This document shows, one piece after another, positions 1-6,599 of a DNA stretch of 35,406 nt. The position numbers and the translations under genes are program-made. Positions within the stretch are counted from its first letter, which is position 1. Each line of letters starts with the position of its first letter. The DNA is from Micromonosporaceae bacterium (GTDB taxonomy: Bacteria; Actinomycetota; Actinomycetes; Mycobacteriales; Micromonosporaceae): contig JAFGOK010000007.1 of NCBI GenBank assembly GCA_016926535.1, positions 1 through 35,406 of the forward strand, given 5' to 3'. Below the pieces are notes generated by a model. That model searched no databases and was not told the DNA's origin. It saw nothing but the letters and a program-made list of their open reading frames with translations.

Positions 1-500
1 ACGCCCCGCGCCCAACCACGCCCTCATCCCCGCAGCTCAACCCCAAGATTCAGTGCTCTAGCCGACCCGAATTCTGCGGAACGCAGGCGTCGCGGGGGCA
101 TTACCCGGGTCTTCCTGTCTCCGTGGCCCGAGGCCCTGGCGCCACATCCTGCGTGTTTGAACCAGGCTGCGACAGGTGGGTGATCACGCCTCTGCTCGAT
201 GTCGAGGGTGCGCTCCACACGAGCACTGACCAACTGCGTGTACACCTCCCTCGACATGACGTCAGAATCGGCCGACGCAAATAGTGCGGTTTGCCAATCA
301 GGAAGGTCAGCCTGGTTCGCTCACAACATCCCCGGCGATGACACTCCGACGAAGCCGGGCAGACTATGCCCGTACTGGCATCGACAAGCCCCGGTTCGGG
401 TAGCCCGGTCAGAACCGGTCTTGGCCGTCTCGGATGGTCGGCCAACCGATCGAGAGTGATCGGCGACTACTTCTCGTGACGGGAATTCTCACCCCTTGCC
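1..500. other. No convincing gene; short inverted repeats only
   Basis: Only short open frames without recognisable domains or good ribosome binding sites occur here. A minus-strand frame of 77 codons beginning at 257 and a plus-strand frame at 199-459 were read and neither resembles a known family. Small inverted repeats are visible: 391-397 with 412-418 (CCGGTTC/GAACCGG) and 446-451 with 458-463 (CCGATC/GATCGG). They could be regulatory or chance in GC-rich DNA. Confidence 0.5.
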
Positions 501-519
501 GACCGGTCCGAGGCCGGTC
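501..519 (-). terminator. Possible hairpin terminator at the end of the ParB-like gene
   Basis: GACCGG (501-506) and CCGGTC (514-519) form a 6-bp stem with a 7-base loop. The hairpin overlaps the stop codon of the minus-strand gene that ends at 518. No T-tract follows, which is usual for actinobacteria. The stem is short, so chance is possible. Confidence 0.3.
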
Positions 520-997
520 ATGTCAGCGTGCCGGTAGTGGGGTCAAGGAGAACCAAGCGAAGCACGACGGTACGGCGTACCCCTTGATCGATCATGGCTT
601 GGATGCGATGCCGGCCCTCATAGATCTCGCCATCGTCGTCAAGGGAGATCGGATCCAGGGTGTCGACCAGGCATTCGACGGCCGCAACGTCAGCCTGACC
701 GAGGCCCTCAGTCTTGGCCAACTCCACCACCCGCCGGCCGGCCAGTTCGCCGGTGGCGCCCTCAGCGTGAGCCTGGCCGAGCAGCCGGATCGCGGTCTCA
801 GACGCCGCGACCCAGTCCTGGCGGTGGTAGGAGCAGCAGTTCCTCAGCCGCGGTCGGGAGAACCACTGCCGGATCCGGCGCTGGAGGCCGGGCAGCCGGC
901 GCCGGGCCATGCATGGCGGGCGTGTCAGCTCTCGCGGCAGCGGCAGGTCCTCGACGGGGGTGATGTCATGGTGCCACTGCTCGATCCACTCAGTCAC
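518..997 (-). CDS. Hypothetical protein with ParB-like motif
   Basis: This encodes 159 residues, read from a GTG start at 997. The C-terminal part contains DDDGEIYEGRHRIQAMIDQG, which resembles the 'DG...dGhHRi.A....G' stretch of ParB/Spo0J-like domains that bind or cleave nucleotides. The N-terminal half is rich in Arg and Trp and is not recognised. The start overlaps the stop of a small upstream frame (GTGA at 994-997), so the two may be translationally coupled. A ParB-fold role is inference from one motif. A cell-division or plasmid-partition role is not supported, because no ParA is nearby. Confidence 0.55.
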   Translation of the reverse strand: MTEWIEQWHHDITPVEDLPLPRELTRPPCMARRRLPGLQRRIRQWFSRPRLRNCCSYHRQDWVAASETAIRLLGQAHAEGATGELAGRRVVELAKTEGLGQADVAAVECLVDTLDPISLDDDGEIYEGRHRIQAMIDQGVRRTVVLRLVLLDPTTGTLT

Positions 998-1191
998 GGG
1001 TTGCGCTCCTGCTCACAGGGTAGGTACTTGGCCCGTTGGCGGGCCTTGCGCGGGGCGGGGTGCCAGTCGTCGCCACTGCGGCATGTTCGCCGAGGGGTAG
1101 GGCAGCGAGTTCCGGATCTGACCGCAGACGAAACGTCCCGGGCTTGTCGGCGCGACCGTAAACTGGACAGGATTGGAATCCTAACTACCAT
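994..1191 (-). CDS. Small Arg-rich hypothetical protein
   Basis: This is a 65-residue frame whose TGA stop overlaps the GTG start of the following gene (GTGA). That overlap is the main support for it being real. The product is basic, with two Cys residues and a C-terminal segment reading DDWHPAPRKARQRAKYLP. No family is recognised. The ATG at 1191 has no clear Shine-Dalgarno sequence, and no other standard start lies in frame, so the reading is tentative. Confidence 0.3.
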   Translation of the reverse strand: MVVRIPILSSLRSRRQARDVSSAVRSGTRCPTPRRTCRSGDDWHPAPRKARQRAKYLPCEQERNP

Positions 1192-1248
1192 TGTGGACTC
1201 TGGACTTCGGACTGGATCTAGGCTGCGCCCGTTGGGTGCTTCCTATCG

Positions 1249-2106
1249 TCATCGGACGACCCGGGATGGGTCGCTGAGACGGGTCCACGACGCTGGCGGC
1301 TGCTCAGGCAAGACTGGCAGTTGTTCGCGACCGCCGAGCAGAGCGCCCAGGCGTGGATACAGATGCGGCAGCTCTCGCAGGTTACGAACTTGCCCTGCGG
1401 CGGTGATGGTGTCCAAGGTGATGTGAGCCAGGCTGAGGCCACCGTGGTCCACCGCGTCGCGAAACTCGGCGAGCCACGGGTCAAACGCGGCGGTGTACTG
1501 GGGCTGAACCAGATAGTTGATCTGGAACGGGGGGCGGATGGCGCCGATAGCGCCGCGCAGTAACGTGTCCCGGCCGCCCTGGACCGCGACAGCCAGCGGG
1601 GCGCTGTGTTTGTCCCGCCCCCTGTGCACGGCGGCCAGGAGCGCCGGATGCTGGGCGATGGTGGGGTCAACCAGCCGACCGAACGACGCCGCCCACAGCA
1701 CGGCGTGACCGTTGGTGGTGAAGTCCGCTCGGATGGCAGCGGGACCGCGCACTCCGAGGCTGACGTGGGTAATGTTGTCCTGCAGCACCTCGGCGTAGGC
1801 CGCCATCACCTCGGCCTGGAAGCCGAGATGATCGAGCGCGGTGGCGATCTGGTAGCAGGTCGGCACACATGTGTTGACTGGAGCGCCGCTCATTGCCTGG
1901 TGGACCAGGGCTAGCGCTGCGTACAGCGGTATCACCTCGGCCGGGCACTTGACCAGGGCCGCCGCCATACCGGTGGACTCAAAGACAGGCAACCGGGGAT
2001 TCTCCGGGTCGAACCTGGGCTGGCCGGGTGCGGCACGCAGCCGGGCCGCCGGAATCGGATGGCGGACCGGCTCGCGGCGTTGACGCCTGGTGTTGCGGTG
2101 AGCCAT
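1249..2106 (-). CDS. Putative transglutaminase/NlpC-like cysteine protein
   Basis: This encodes 285 residues from ATG 2106, chosen because AGGGGG lies 8 bases upstream; an ATG at 2124 lacks this. The N-terminus is basic. A segment with C80 and C84, followed by a helix-like stretch (YQIATALDHLGFQAEV), then NGHAVLW (H134) and LVDPT (D147), gives the order Cys-His-Asp. That order is seen in papain-fold enzymes such as transglutaminase-like, NlpC-like and arylamine N-acetyltransferase families. The order and spacing are seen in the sequence; the fold and activity are inference. No signal peptide or membrane segment is apparent, so it is probably cytoplasmic. The gene is divergent from a phosphotransferase remnant, with a perfect palindrome between them. 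Confidence 0.55.
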   Translation of the reverse strand: MAHRNTRRQRREPVRHPIPAARLRAAPGQPRFDPENPRLPVFESTGMAAALVKCPAEVIPLYAALALVHQAMSGAPVNTCVPTCYQIATALDHLGFQAEVMAAYAEVLQDNITHVSLGVRGPAAIRADFTTNGHAVLWAASFGRLVDPTIAQHPALLAAVHRGRDKHSAPLAVAVQGGRDTLLRGAIGAIRPPFQINYLVQPQYTAAFDPWLAEFRDAVDHGGLSLAHITLDTITAAGQVRNLRELPHLYPRLGALLGGREQLPVLPEQPPASWTRLSDPSRVVR

Positions 2107-2133
2107 GTGGTGATCCCCCTGCACAACAGTCCC

Positions 2134-2150
2134 TACGATGAGTCATCGTA
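2134..2150. promoter_or_regulatory. 17-bp perfect palindrome, probable operator
   Basis: TACGATGAGTCATCGTA has 8-base arms around one central G. It sits in the 47-base gap between the leftward gene starting at 2106 and the rightward frame starting at 2154, where a repressor could control both. The regulator is unknown; no repressor gene is adjacent. Confidence 0.5.
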
Positions 2151-2153
2151 TCG

Positions 2154-2402
2154 ATGCGCTACGACAGTTTCCACCCTCGCAGCGGCACCCAGGTACACCA
2201 ACCGCCGTTCCAGACTCACTGGCCGGCCAGCGCACTACAGCAGATTGACGCCCACGCGGATCAGATCATGTGTCGCACCGGCAAGATGCTGCTCGCCCAA
2301 GGCCCCCACGGCGGCCAGCGGGTCACGGTGAAGTGCCCGCTGGAGGCCAACCCGTTCTGGGAGGCCACGTTCTGGCACGAGGCCAACGTCTGCCGGGTGT
2401 TC
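2154..2402 (+). pseudogene. Truncated phosphotransferase (APH-like) N-terminal fragment
   Basis: The plus-strand frame reads through GKMLLAQGPHGGQRVTVKC and NPFWEATFWHEANVCRVF. This resembles the N-lobe of an aminoglycoside/choline-type kinase ('vvK....pFW..rf.hEi.vyr.f'). No catalytic HxDxxxxN loop or DxD follows. Homology-like sequence stops at about 2402, where a 30-bp repeat begins, and the frame then runs on to a stop at 2492 with unrelated sequence. This looks like a gene cut by insertion or recombination. The family call rests on one short segment. Confidence 0.5.
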
Positions 2403-2432
2403 TCCTGCATATCGTTGTGCCTCGTTCAAGGC
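2403..2432. repeat. Left copy of imperfect 30-bp direct repeat
   Basis: The block 2403-2432 matches 20782-20811 at 27 of 30 positions in the same orientation; the shared core is GTGCCTCGTTCAAGGC. This copy also contains a small hairpin (GTGCC/GGCAC, 8-base loop). It lies exactly where the phosphotransferase fragment loses homology. It may be an attachment-site or recombination scar of the island; that is inference. Confidence 0.55.
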
Positions 2433-2698
2433 ACAGGATTGACCACCGGCCGGACACATCGCCGCCGCCCCTCTTCGACACCCGTTCCCTGATCCCCGAC
2501 GATCCAGCCCCAGGCACCACAACACCGGGCACAGACAATCATGCCCAGTACCAGAAACCAGGGCATGCCTCGTGCATAGGCATGCCACCGGAGAGACCGA
2601 GCCCCGCGTCTACCATCACTTTGAGTAATGCAAATCATCGCGGCAGATCCGGTAGTTCTCTGGCAGGTCAATTGGAGGTCCTGCGTAGGTCTCGAAGG
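2433..2698. other. Gap with no supported gene
   Basis: A minus-strand frame from ATG 2566 to 2426 would encode 46 residues, with a hydrophobic start (MPWFLVLGMIVCARCCGAWG) and several Cys and Trp. It has no proper ribosome binding site and its stop lies inside the left repeat. It is noted but not called. No other structure was found. Confidence 0.4.
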
Positions 2699-3082
2699 TC
2701 AGATTGTACGGATCGTAATGAGGTCTTCGAGACCCACGAGGTCGCCGGCGTTGCGGGTGTACACGGCGGCATCGTGGGCGTGTGCGGTCGCCGCGATGAG
2801 CAGGTCCATCACCCTGGCCCGCGGCTGGCGGCCGATCTCGACGAGCCGCGCCGCCAGATGCGCGTAGCTGTCGGCAACAGCCTCGTCGATGGGGAGCGGG
2901 TCGAATCGACGTTGGATGGTGCTCAGTCGCGACAAGCGGATCGCCCTGGCGTCAGCGGTTTTCGCGATCAGGACACCGAACTGGAGTTCGGCGAGACTGG
3001 CGATGCTGATTGCCAACTCACCGGGAATCGGGGTGACATCCGTTGCGATCAGGATGCTGGTATCAAGAATGCCGCGACTCAC
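2699..3082 (-). CDS. vapC: VapC-type PIN-domain toxin
   Basis: This encodes 127 residues, read from GTG 3082, which overlaps the antitoxin stop (GTGA). PIN-domain ribonucleases use a cluster of acidic residues to bind metal and cut RNA. Here D7 (GILDTSILIA), E32 (SLAELQFG), D93 (RVMDLLIAATA) and D114 (NAGDLVGL) occupy the expected places, and the length fits VapC. A longer reading from 3139 would bury the start inside the antitoxin gene and is unlikely. The partner antitoxin is directly upstream. The pair lies next to the DISARM operon, on the same strand but beyond its 3' end. Family membership is clear; the RNA target is unknown. Confidence 0.88.
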   Translation of the reverse strand: MSRGILDTSILIATDVTPIPGELAISIASLAELQFGVLIAKTADARAIRLSRLSTIQRRFDPLPIDEAVADSYAHLAARLVEIGRQPRARVMDLLIAATAHAHDAAVYTRNAGDLVGLEDLITIRTI

Positions 3083-3327
3083 CGCTCGGCCCACGGATCG
3101 GCGATGGTGTTGTCGAGGAGATTCCGCTCGCCGGCCCACTCCGGGTCCGTGGGGTGGCCGAACACGTCGGCGAGGTCATCCCACTGTCGCCAGGTCCGCG
3201 GACTGACCGGACCAAGCACGGCTGCGGGCCGGCCGGCAACGGTTATCGTGACGCGTTCACCCGTTTGAGCCCGGCGTACCAGATCGCTGGCGTTCTGACG
3301 CATTTCTCGCAGTCCGACTTCACGCAT
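3079..3327 (-). CDS. vapB: Phd/YefM-type antitoxin of the VapC toxin
   Basis: This encodes 82 residues. The N-terminus (MREVGLREMRQNASDLVRRA) is a typical Phd/YefM DNA-binding half, followed by GERVTITVAGRPAAVLGPV. The C-terminal half would wrap and inhibit the toxin. An ATG at 3345 is in frame but lies inside the operator palindrome; the ATG at 3327 matches where family members begin and is preferred. No strong Shine-Dalgarno sequence is visible, so a leaderless message is possible. The gene overlaps vapC by 4 bases. Antitoxins of this type usually repress their own operon. Confidence 0.82.
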   Translation of the reverse strand: MREVGLREMRQNASDLVRRAQTGERVTITVAGRPAAVLGPVSPRTWRQWDDLADVFGHPTDPEWAGERNLLDNTIADPWAER

Positions 3328-3337
3328 GTACCGACCG

Positions 3338-3351
3338 TAGCACATGTGCTA
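3338..3351. promoter_or_regulatory. Perfect palindrome, probable autoregulatory operator of the toxin-antitoxin pair
   Basis: TAGCACATGTGCTA is a 14-base perfect palindrome ending 10 bases upstream of the preferred antitoxin start. Phd/YefM antitoxins bind such palindromes over their own promoters. Binding here is inferred from position and symmetry. Confidence 0.6.
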
Positions 3352-3864
3352 TCGGAGGTCGACCGTTGCCGCTGCCCTCCCGCGTAGCGCCGTCCTTGCC
3401 TGGACCTTGAGGTGACGGTGCGCTGTCATCGGCAAATGATCGAGTTCCCGGAAGTCAGCCGCTGCCTGGTCATCACGCACCGTCACCGCGGTGACGGTCA
3501 TGTCCGAAATGTAGCCACGCGCCCGAGCGTATGACCATGAGGTGTCCTCAGTTGGTGCCCGTTGTCGGGAGTTCCGCGACACGCGACTGTTTGTCGTCGA
3601 ACGAAGGAGAAGTCCACTCCGTCGAGAGGGGTGGTCGTCGATTGGTGCAACGGCGACCCGCCAGGCTCCGGAAACTGGGCTACGACGGGTTCCTGGCCGC
3701 CGTGATGAGGCCAGAGCCAGATCCCAAGACCGCCTGACTGGAGGACCTGGTGACCGTTGATGGGCTCCTGGTTCGATTCGACCGGGACTGCGCGTCCTGC
3801 GTCGAACCGCAGCCATACGGTCGCACATGGTTTCGCGTGCTCGACACGAGACCACCAGGACGGA
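3352..3864. other. Spacer of about 510 bases without a supported gene
   Basis: This region separates the antitoxin promoter from the end of drmC. A minus-strand frame of 50 codons from ATG 3501 to 3349 (MTVTAVTVRDDQAAADFREL) is open but has no good ribosome binding site and no recognised family. Plus-strand frames at 3531-3760 were read and not recognised. The drmC terminator should lie here, but I see only weak stems. Confidence 0.4.
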
Positions 3865-4620
3865 TCATCGAAGGGACAGTGGCCGCAGGATCTGGCTGGC
3901 GAACAGTCGGCGGAAATGGTCGACGGCTCGGTCGGGACCGGTCCCGCCATGGATGACGACGCCGGTTTCGAGGCTGTGCTCAACGCCGGACTGGGTGAGG
4001 TTGACGCTGCTGACAAACAGGATCTGCCGGTCGGCGACGGCGAGTTTGGCGTGCATCTTCGCCCCCGGGCTCGGTCGCGTGTCCGCGGGCCAGTGCCACA
4101 GCCGTATGCCGGACAGGCCGGCGAACGCGGCGGCTGGTTCGGTACCGGACAGGGCCGAGCCGGCGCCGGCGAGGGTTTCCACCACGATGTCAACGCCGAC
4201 ACCGCGCAGCAGCGCCGCTTGGAGCGCTGCGATGACCGGCGGGTACGGTCGGGCGGAGTACGTGACCAGGAGCAGTTCGCGGTTCGCGGCTGCGATCAGG
4301 TCGACGAGTACCGCCGCGGTTGCCCGTACCGGAGCGGCGGCGCTGGCGGGGCCGCTGACGACAAGTTCGACCTGTTGGCGCTGCACGCCGCGCTGGTAGC
4401 CGTCGGCGGCGCCACGCAGGTACGCCGCCGCAGCAGCAGCCGTCAGCCCCGCCGAGCGTTGGGCGGCCAGTACCGCTTGGACCAGGGATGCTTCCCCGGC
4501 GGCGTTCCAGGCGACCGCATCGGTGGGCCAGTCCTGTCCGATCTGATCGGCGACAGTGTGGACTCGTTCGGCGGGCAGTCGCTGGACGAGTGCGGCCACG
4601 GCAGCGGCGTACTGGCGCAT
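3865..4620 (-). CDS. drmC: DISARM protein DrmC, phospholipase D-like
   Basis: This encodes 251 residues from ATG 4620, whose A is shared with the drmB stop codon (TGATG), showing translational coupling. The C-terminal half has a single HKD motif, HAKLAVAD with H190, K192 and D197, followed by ILFVSSVNLTQSGVEHSLE. This is typical of PLD-superfamily nucleases, which work as dimers when they carry one motif. A first half-repeat (ELLLVTYSARPYPPVIAALQ) fits the PLD fold. DrmC is a core component of all DISARM systems, although its biochemical role is less clear than that of DrmA and DrmB. It is the last gene of the operon. Confidence 0.9.
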   Translation of the reverse strand: MRQYAAAVAALVQRLPAERVHTVADQIGQDWPTDAVAWNAAGEASLVQAVLAAQRSAGLTAAAAAAYLRGAADGYQRGVQRQQVELVVSGPASAAAPVRATAAVLVDLIAAANRELLLVTYSARPYPPVIAALQAALLRGVGVDIVVETLAGAGSALSGTEPAAAFAGLSGIRLWHWPADTRPSPGAKMHAKLAVADRQILFVSSVNLTQSGVEHSLETGVVIHGGTGPDRAVDHFRRLFASQILRPLSLR

Positions 4621-6599
4621 CAGCGTGCCGTGCCGGCAGTCGCCGACAGCATCGAACTGGGGGTCGACCCAGCCGCGCTCGCCGCCGACGGCGTACCGGC
4701 GAATGTCGGCAGGTCGCGCAGCAGCGCCAGGTCCGGGTCGCCGACTGGTACCACGAGGCGGCGGTCGAGGAACCGGTTGCCGCGTTCGCAGGTGGTTTCG
4801 GAGACGAACAGGCACACGTGGCAGGCCGCGCCGTGCAGGAAGTCGTCGGATTGGCCGGGTAGCCGCTCGGCGCACAGGGGATCCGATGAGCAGCTCATCG
4901 CATCGCGCAGGGCGCAATCTGTGACGCGGGTCAGGGCGTCGGGTTCGCCGAGGGCGACCAGCCCGCCGAGGGTGCCTTCCGCGTCGGGGACGGCCGTGTA
5001 GATGAGGATCCCGGCGCGTGGATCGTCGTCGGTTCCGGCGTAGACGCGTTCGGCCAGGCTGGCTGAGCTGTATCCGCATTCCAGGGCGATCGCGCGGATG
5101 AGCAGGTGTGACAGGGTGTGTAGGGCGATGTAGCGGGCGCCGGGCCAGTGGCGCATCGGGTCGAACGGACCTTTGATCCGCTCGGAGTACCGGTTACGGC
5201 GGTAGCGGGCGTAGGCGTCGGCGTGGGCGGCGATCGTGGCGCTGGCGGTGACCCGTTCCTCCCAGGCAGCGATGAGGTCGTCGCGCACGCGCAGGAAGAG
5301 CCCTTCACCGCGGATCTCGGAGGCTGGCACCCATGGCGGGGTGGCTTCCCGGCTGATCGGGGCGCGTTCGACGAGGTCGGGGTCGGCCGGGTCGGGGGCG
5401 TCGAGGCGGGTGAAGCCGACCAGGGCGCGGACCATGCGTAGCCGTTCGACCTGCACCACGTCGGCCAGCGCGGTCTGCAGTCCGGCGGGGACGCCGCCGT
5501 CGTCGCGGAGCGTGAAGTCGGGCATCGGCTCGGGTACCGGTTTGGTGGTGAACACCTCCCATTCGGGCATCAGCAGGTCGGGGCGGGCTTGGCCTGCGGC
5601 GAAGGCGTCGGCGTGCCCGTCGGCAGCCAGGCTGGCCCGATGGGCGGCGATCGCCTCCCAGACCTGGGCGGCGGGCCAGGCCCGCAGGGATGTGAAGTTC
5701 GGCTGGGTAAGGGCGAACGCGAGCACCTCCGGGCCGGTCACGCCGGCCAGCGCGCCGTCCCACATCTCCACGACCTTGGCCCGCAGTGCGCTGGCGCCGG
5801 TCGGCGGCACCGCCAGCACCGTCAGCGTCTCGGCGAACCACTGGTTGGAGGCGCCAACGACGAGGACTTTCGGGGTCTGCTCGCACGGGCGGAACACGCC
5901 GAGGTGCGGGTGCCGGCCGCGGCACAGGGGCAGGTTGCGTTCGCCTGCCGCGCCCAGCGCTTCGCGGATGTTGCGGTGCATCTGGCAGTTCGTGCATGTG
6001 ATCTTGACGTTGGCGCCGAGGTTACCGCCGTGGTCGTCCATCCGCAGGGTGGGATGGGTGGCCTTGGCGCAGGGTGCTCCATGGTGGACGAATTCGACGT
6101 AGGGAAAGTCGTCGAGGTGCCCGTTGGTGCAGGCGAGCAGGAACCGGGCTGGTACCGCCAGGCGCTTCTTGTTGCCGCGGCAGGGGTGGAAGAATCGGGC
6201 CTCGTCGGGGCGGCGGGCTTTGGCGTTGATGAACCCGAACGTCTTGGAGTCCAACGCGGCGAGGGTGTTGCAGGCGGTACAGCGCAGCCACTGGGGAAAC
6301 GGGGTGACCGGGACTCCGATGCGCAGTGCCAGGTCGCTTGGGTCTCCGGGGGTCTCCTCCAGCCAGGGGGCGGCGCGTAGTTCGACCACCCCGGGCTGGC
6401 GGTAGACGTCACGGACCGCCGCCAGCAGCCGGGGTTCGTGGATCGGCTGCCAGCTCGGCACGGCCTGGTACGACCAGTCGTCGACCCCGCGGACCAGCAC
6501 GGTGAAGTTGGGCAGGTCGATCAGGCCGCCCACCCCGCCGGTGAACATCAGATGACTCGGGCGTGCGGTGCCCACCCGCCGCCGGTACGCCTCGTTCAC
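4620..6599 (-). CDS. drmB: DISARM protein DrmB (DUF1998)
   Basis: This encodes 659 residues from GTG 6599, with AAGGAG 6 bases upstream. Cys pairs and clusters expected for DUF1998 are present: CTAC near 107-110, HPCRGNKK, CTNGHLDDFPYVEF, CTNCQ, and near the C-terminus HGAACHVCLFVSETTCERGN at about 590-605. DrmB pairs with the helicase DrmA; the DrmA-DrmB complex binds DNA and is part of the sensing and clearing core of DISARM. The start overlaps the drmA stop (GTGA), and the stop overlaps the drmC start, consistent with fixed stoichiometry. The DUF1998 call is strong. Metal binding by the Cys residues is inferred. Confidence 0.93.
   Translation of the reverse strand: MNEAYRRRVGTARPSHLMFTGGVGGLIDLPNFTVLVRGVDDWSYQAVPSWQPIHEPRLLAAVRDVYRQPGVVELRAAPWLEETPGDPSDLALRIGVPVTPFPQWLRCTACNTLAALDSKTFGFINAKARRPDEARFFHPCRGNKKRLAVPARFLLACTNGHLDDFPYVEFVHHGAPCAKATHPTLRMDDHGGNLGANVKITCTNCQMHRNIREALGAAGERNLPLCRGRHPHLGVFRPCEQTPKVLVVGASNQWFAETLTVLAVPPTGASALRAKVVEMWDGALAGVTGPEVLAFALTQPNFTSLRAWPAAQVWEAIAAHRASLAADGHADAFAAGQARPDLLMPEWEVFTTKPVPEPMPDFTLRDDGGVPAGLQTALADVVQVERLRMVRALVGFTRLDAPDPADPDLVERAPISREATPPWVPASEIRGEGLFLRVRDDLIAAWEERVTASATIAAHADAYARYRRNRYSERIKGPFDPMRHWPGARYIALHTLSHLLIRAIALECGYSSASLAERVYAGTDDDPRAGILIYTAVPDAEGTLGGLVALGEPDALTRVTDCALRDAMSCSSDPLCAERLPGQSDDFLHGAACHVCLFVSETTCERGNRFLDRRLVVPVGDPDLALLRDLPTFAGTPSAASAAGSTPSSMLSATAGTAR

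Noticed and set aside
434-1426. Long plus-strand open frame of 330 codons
   Set aside because: It is antisense to the overlapping minus-strand genes, which have better codon use, coupling and motifs, and its product matches no family.
3769-3790. GGTTCGATTC stretch resembling a tRNA T-loop
   Set aside because: The flanking bases do not form the 5-bp stem and no anticodon or acceptor arm fits.
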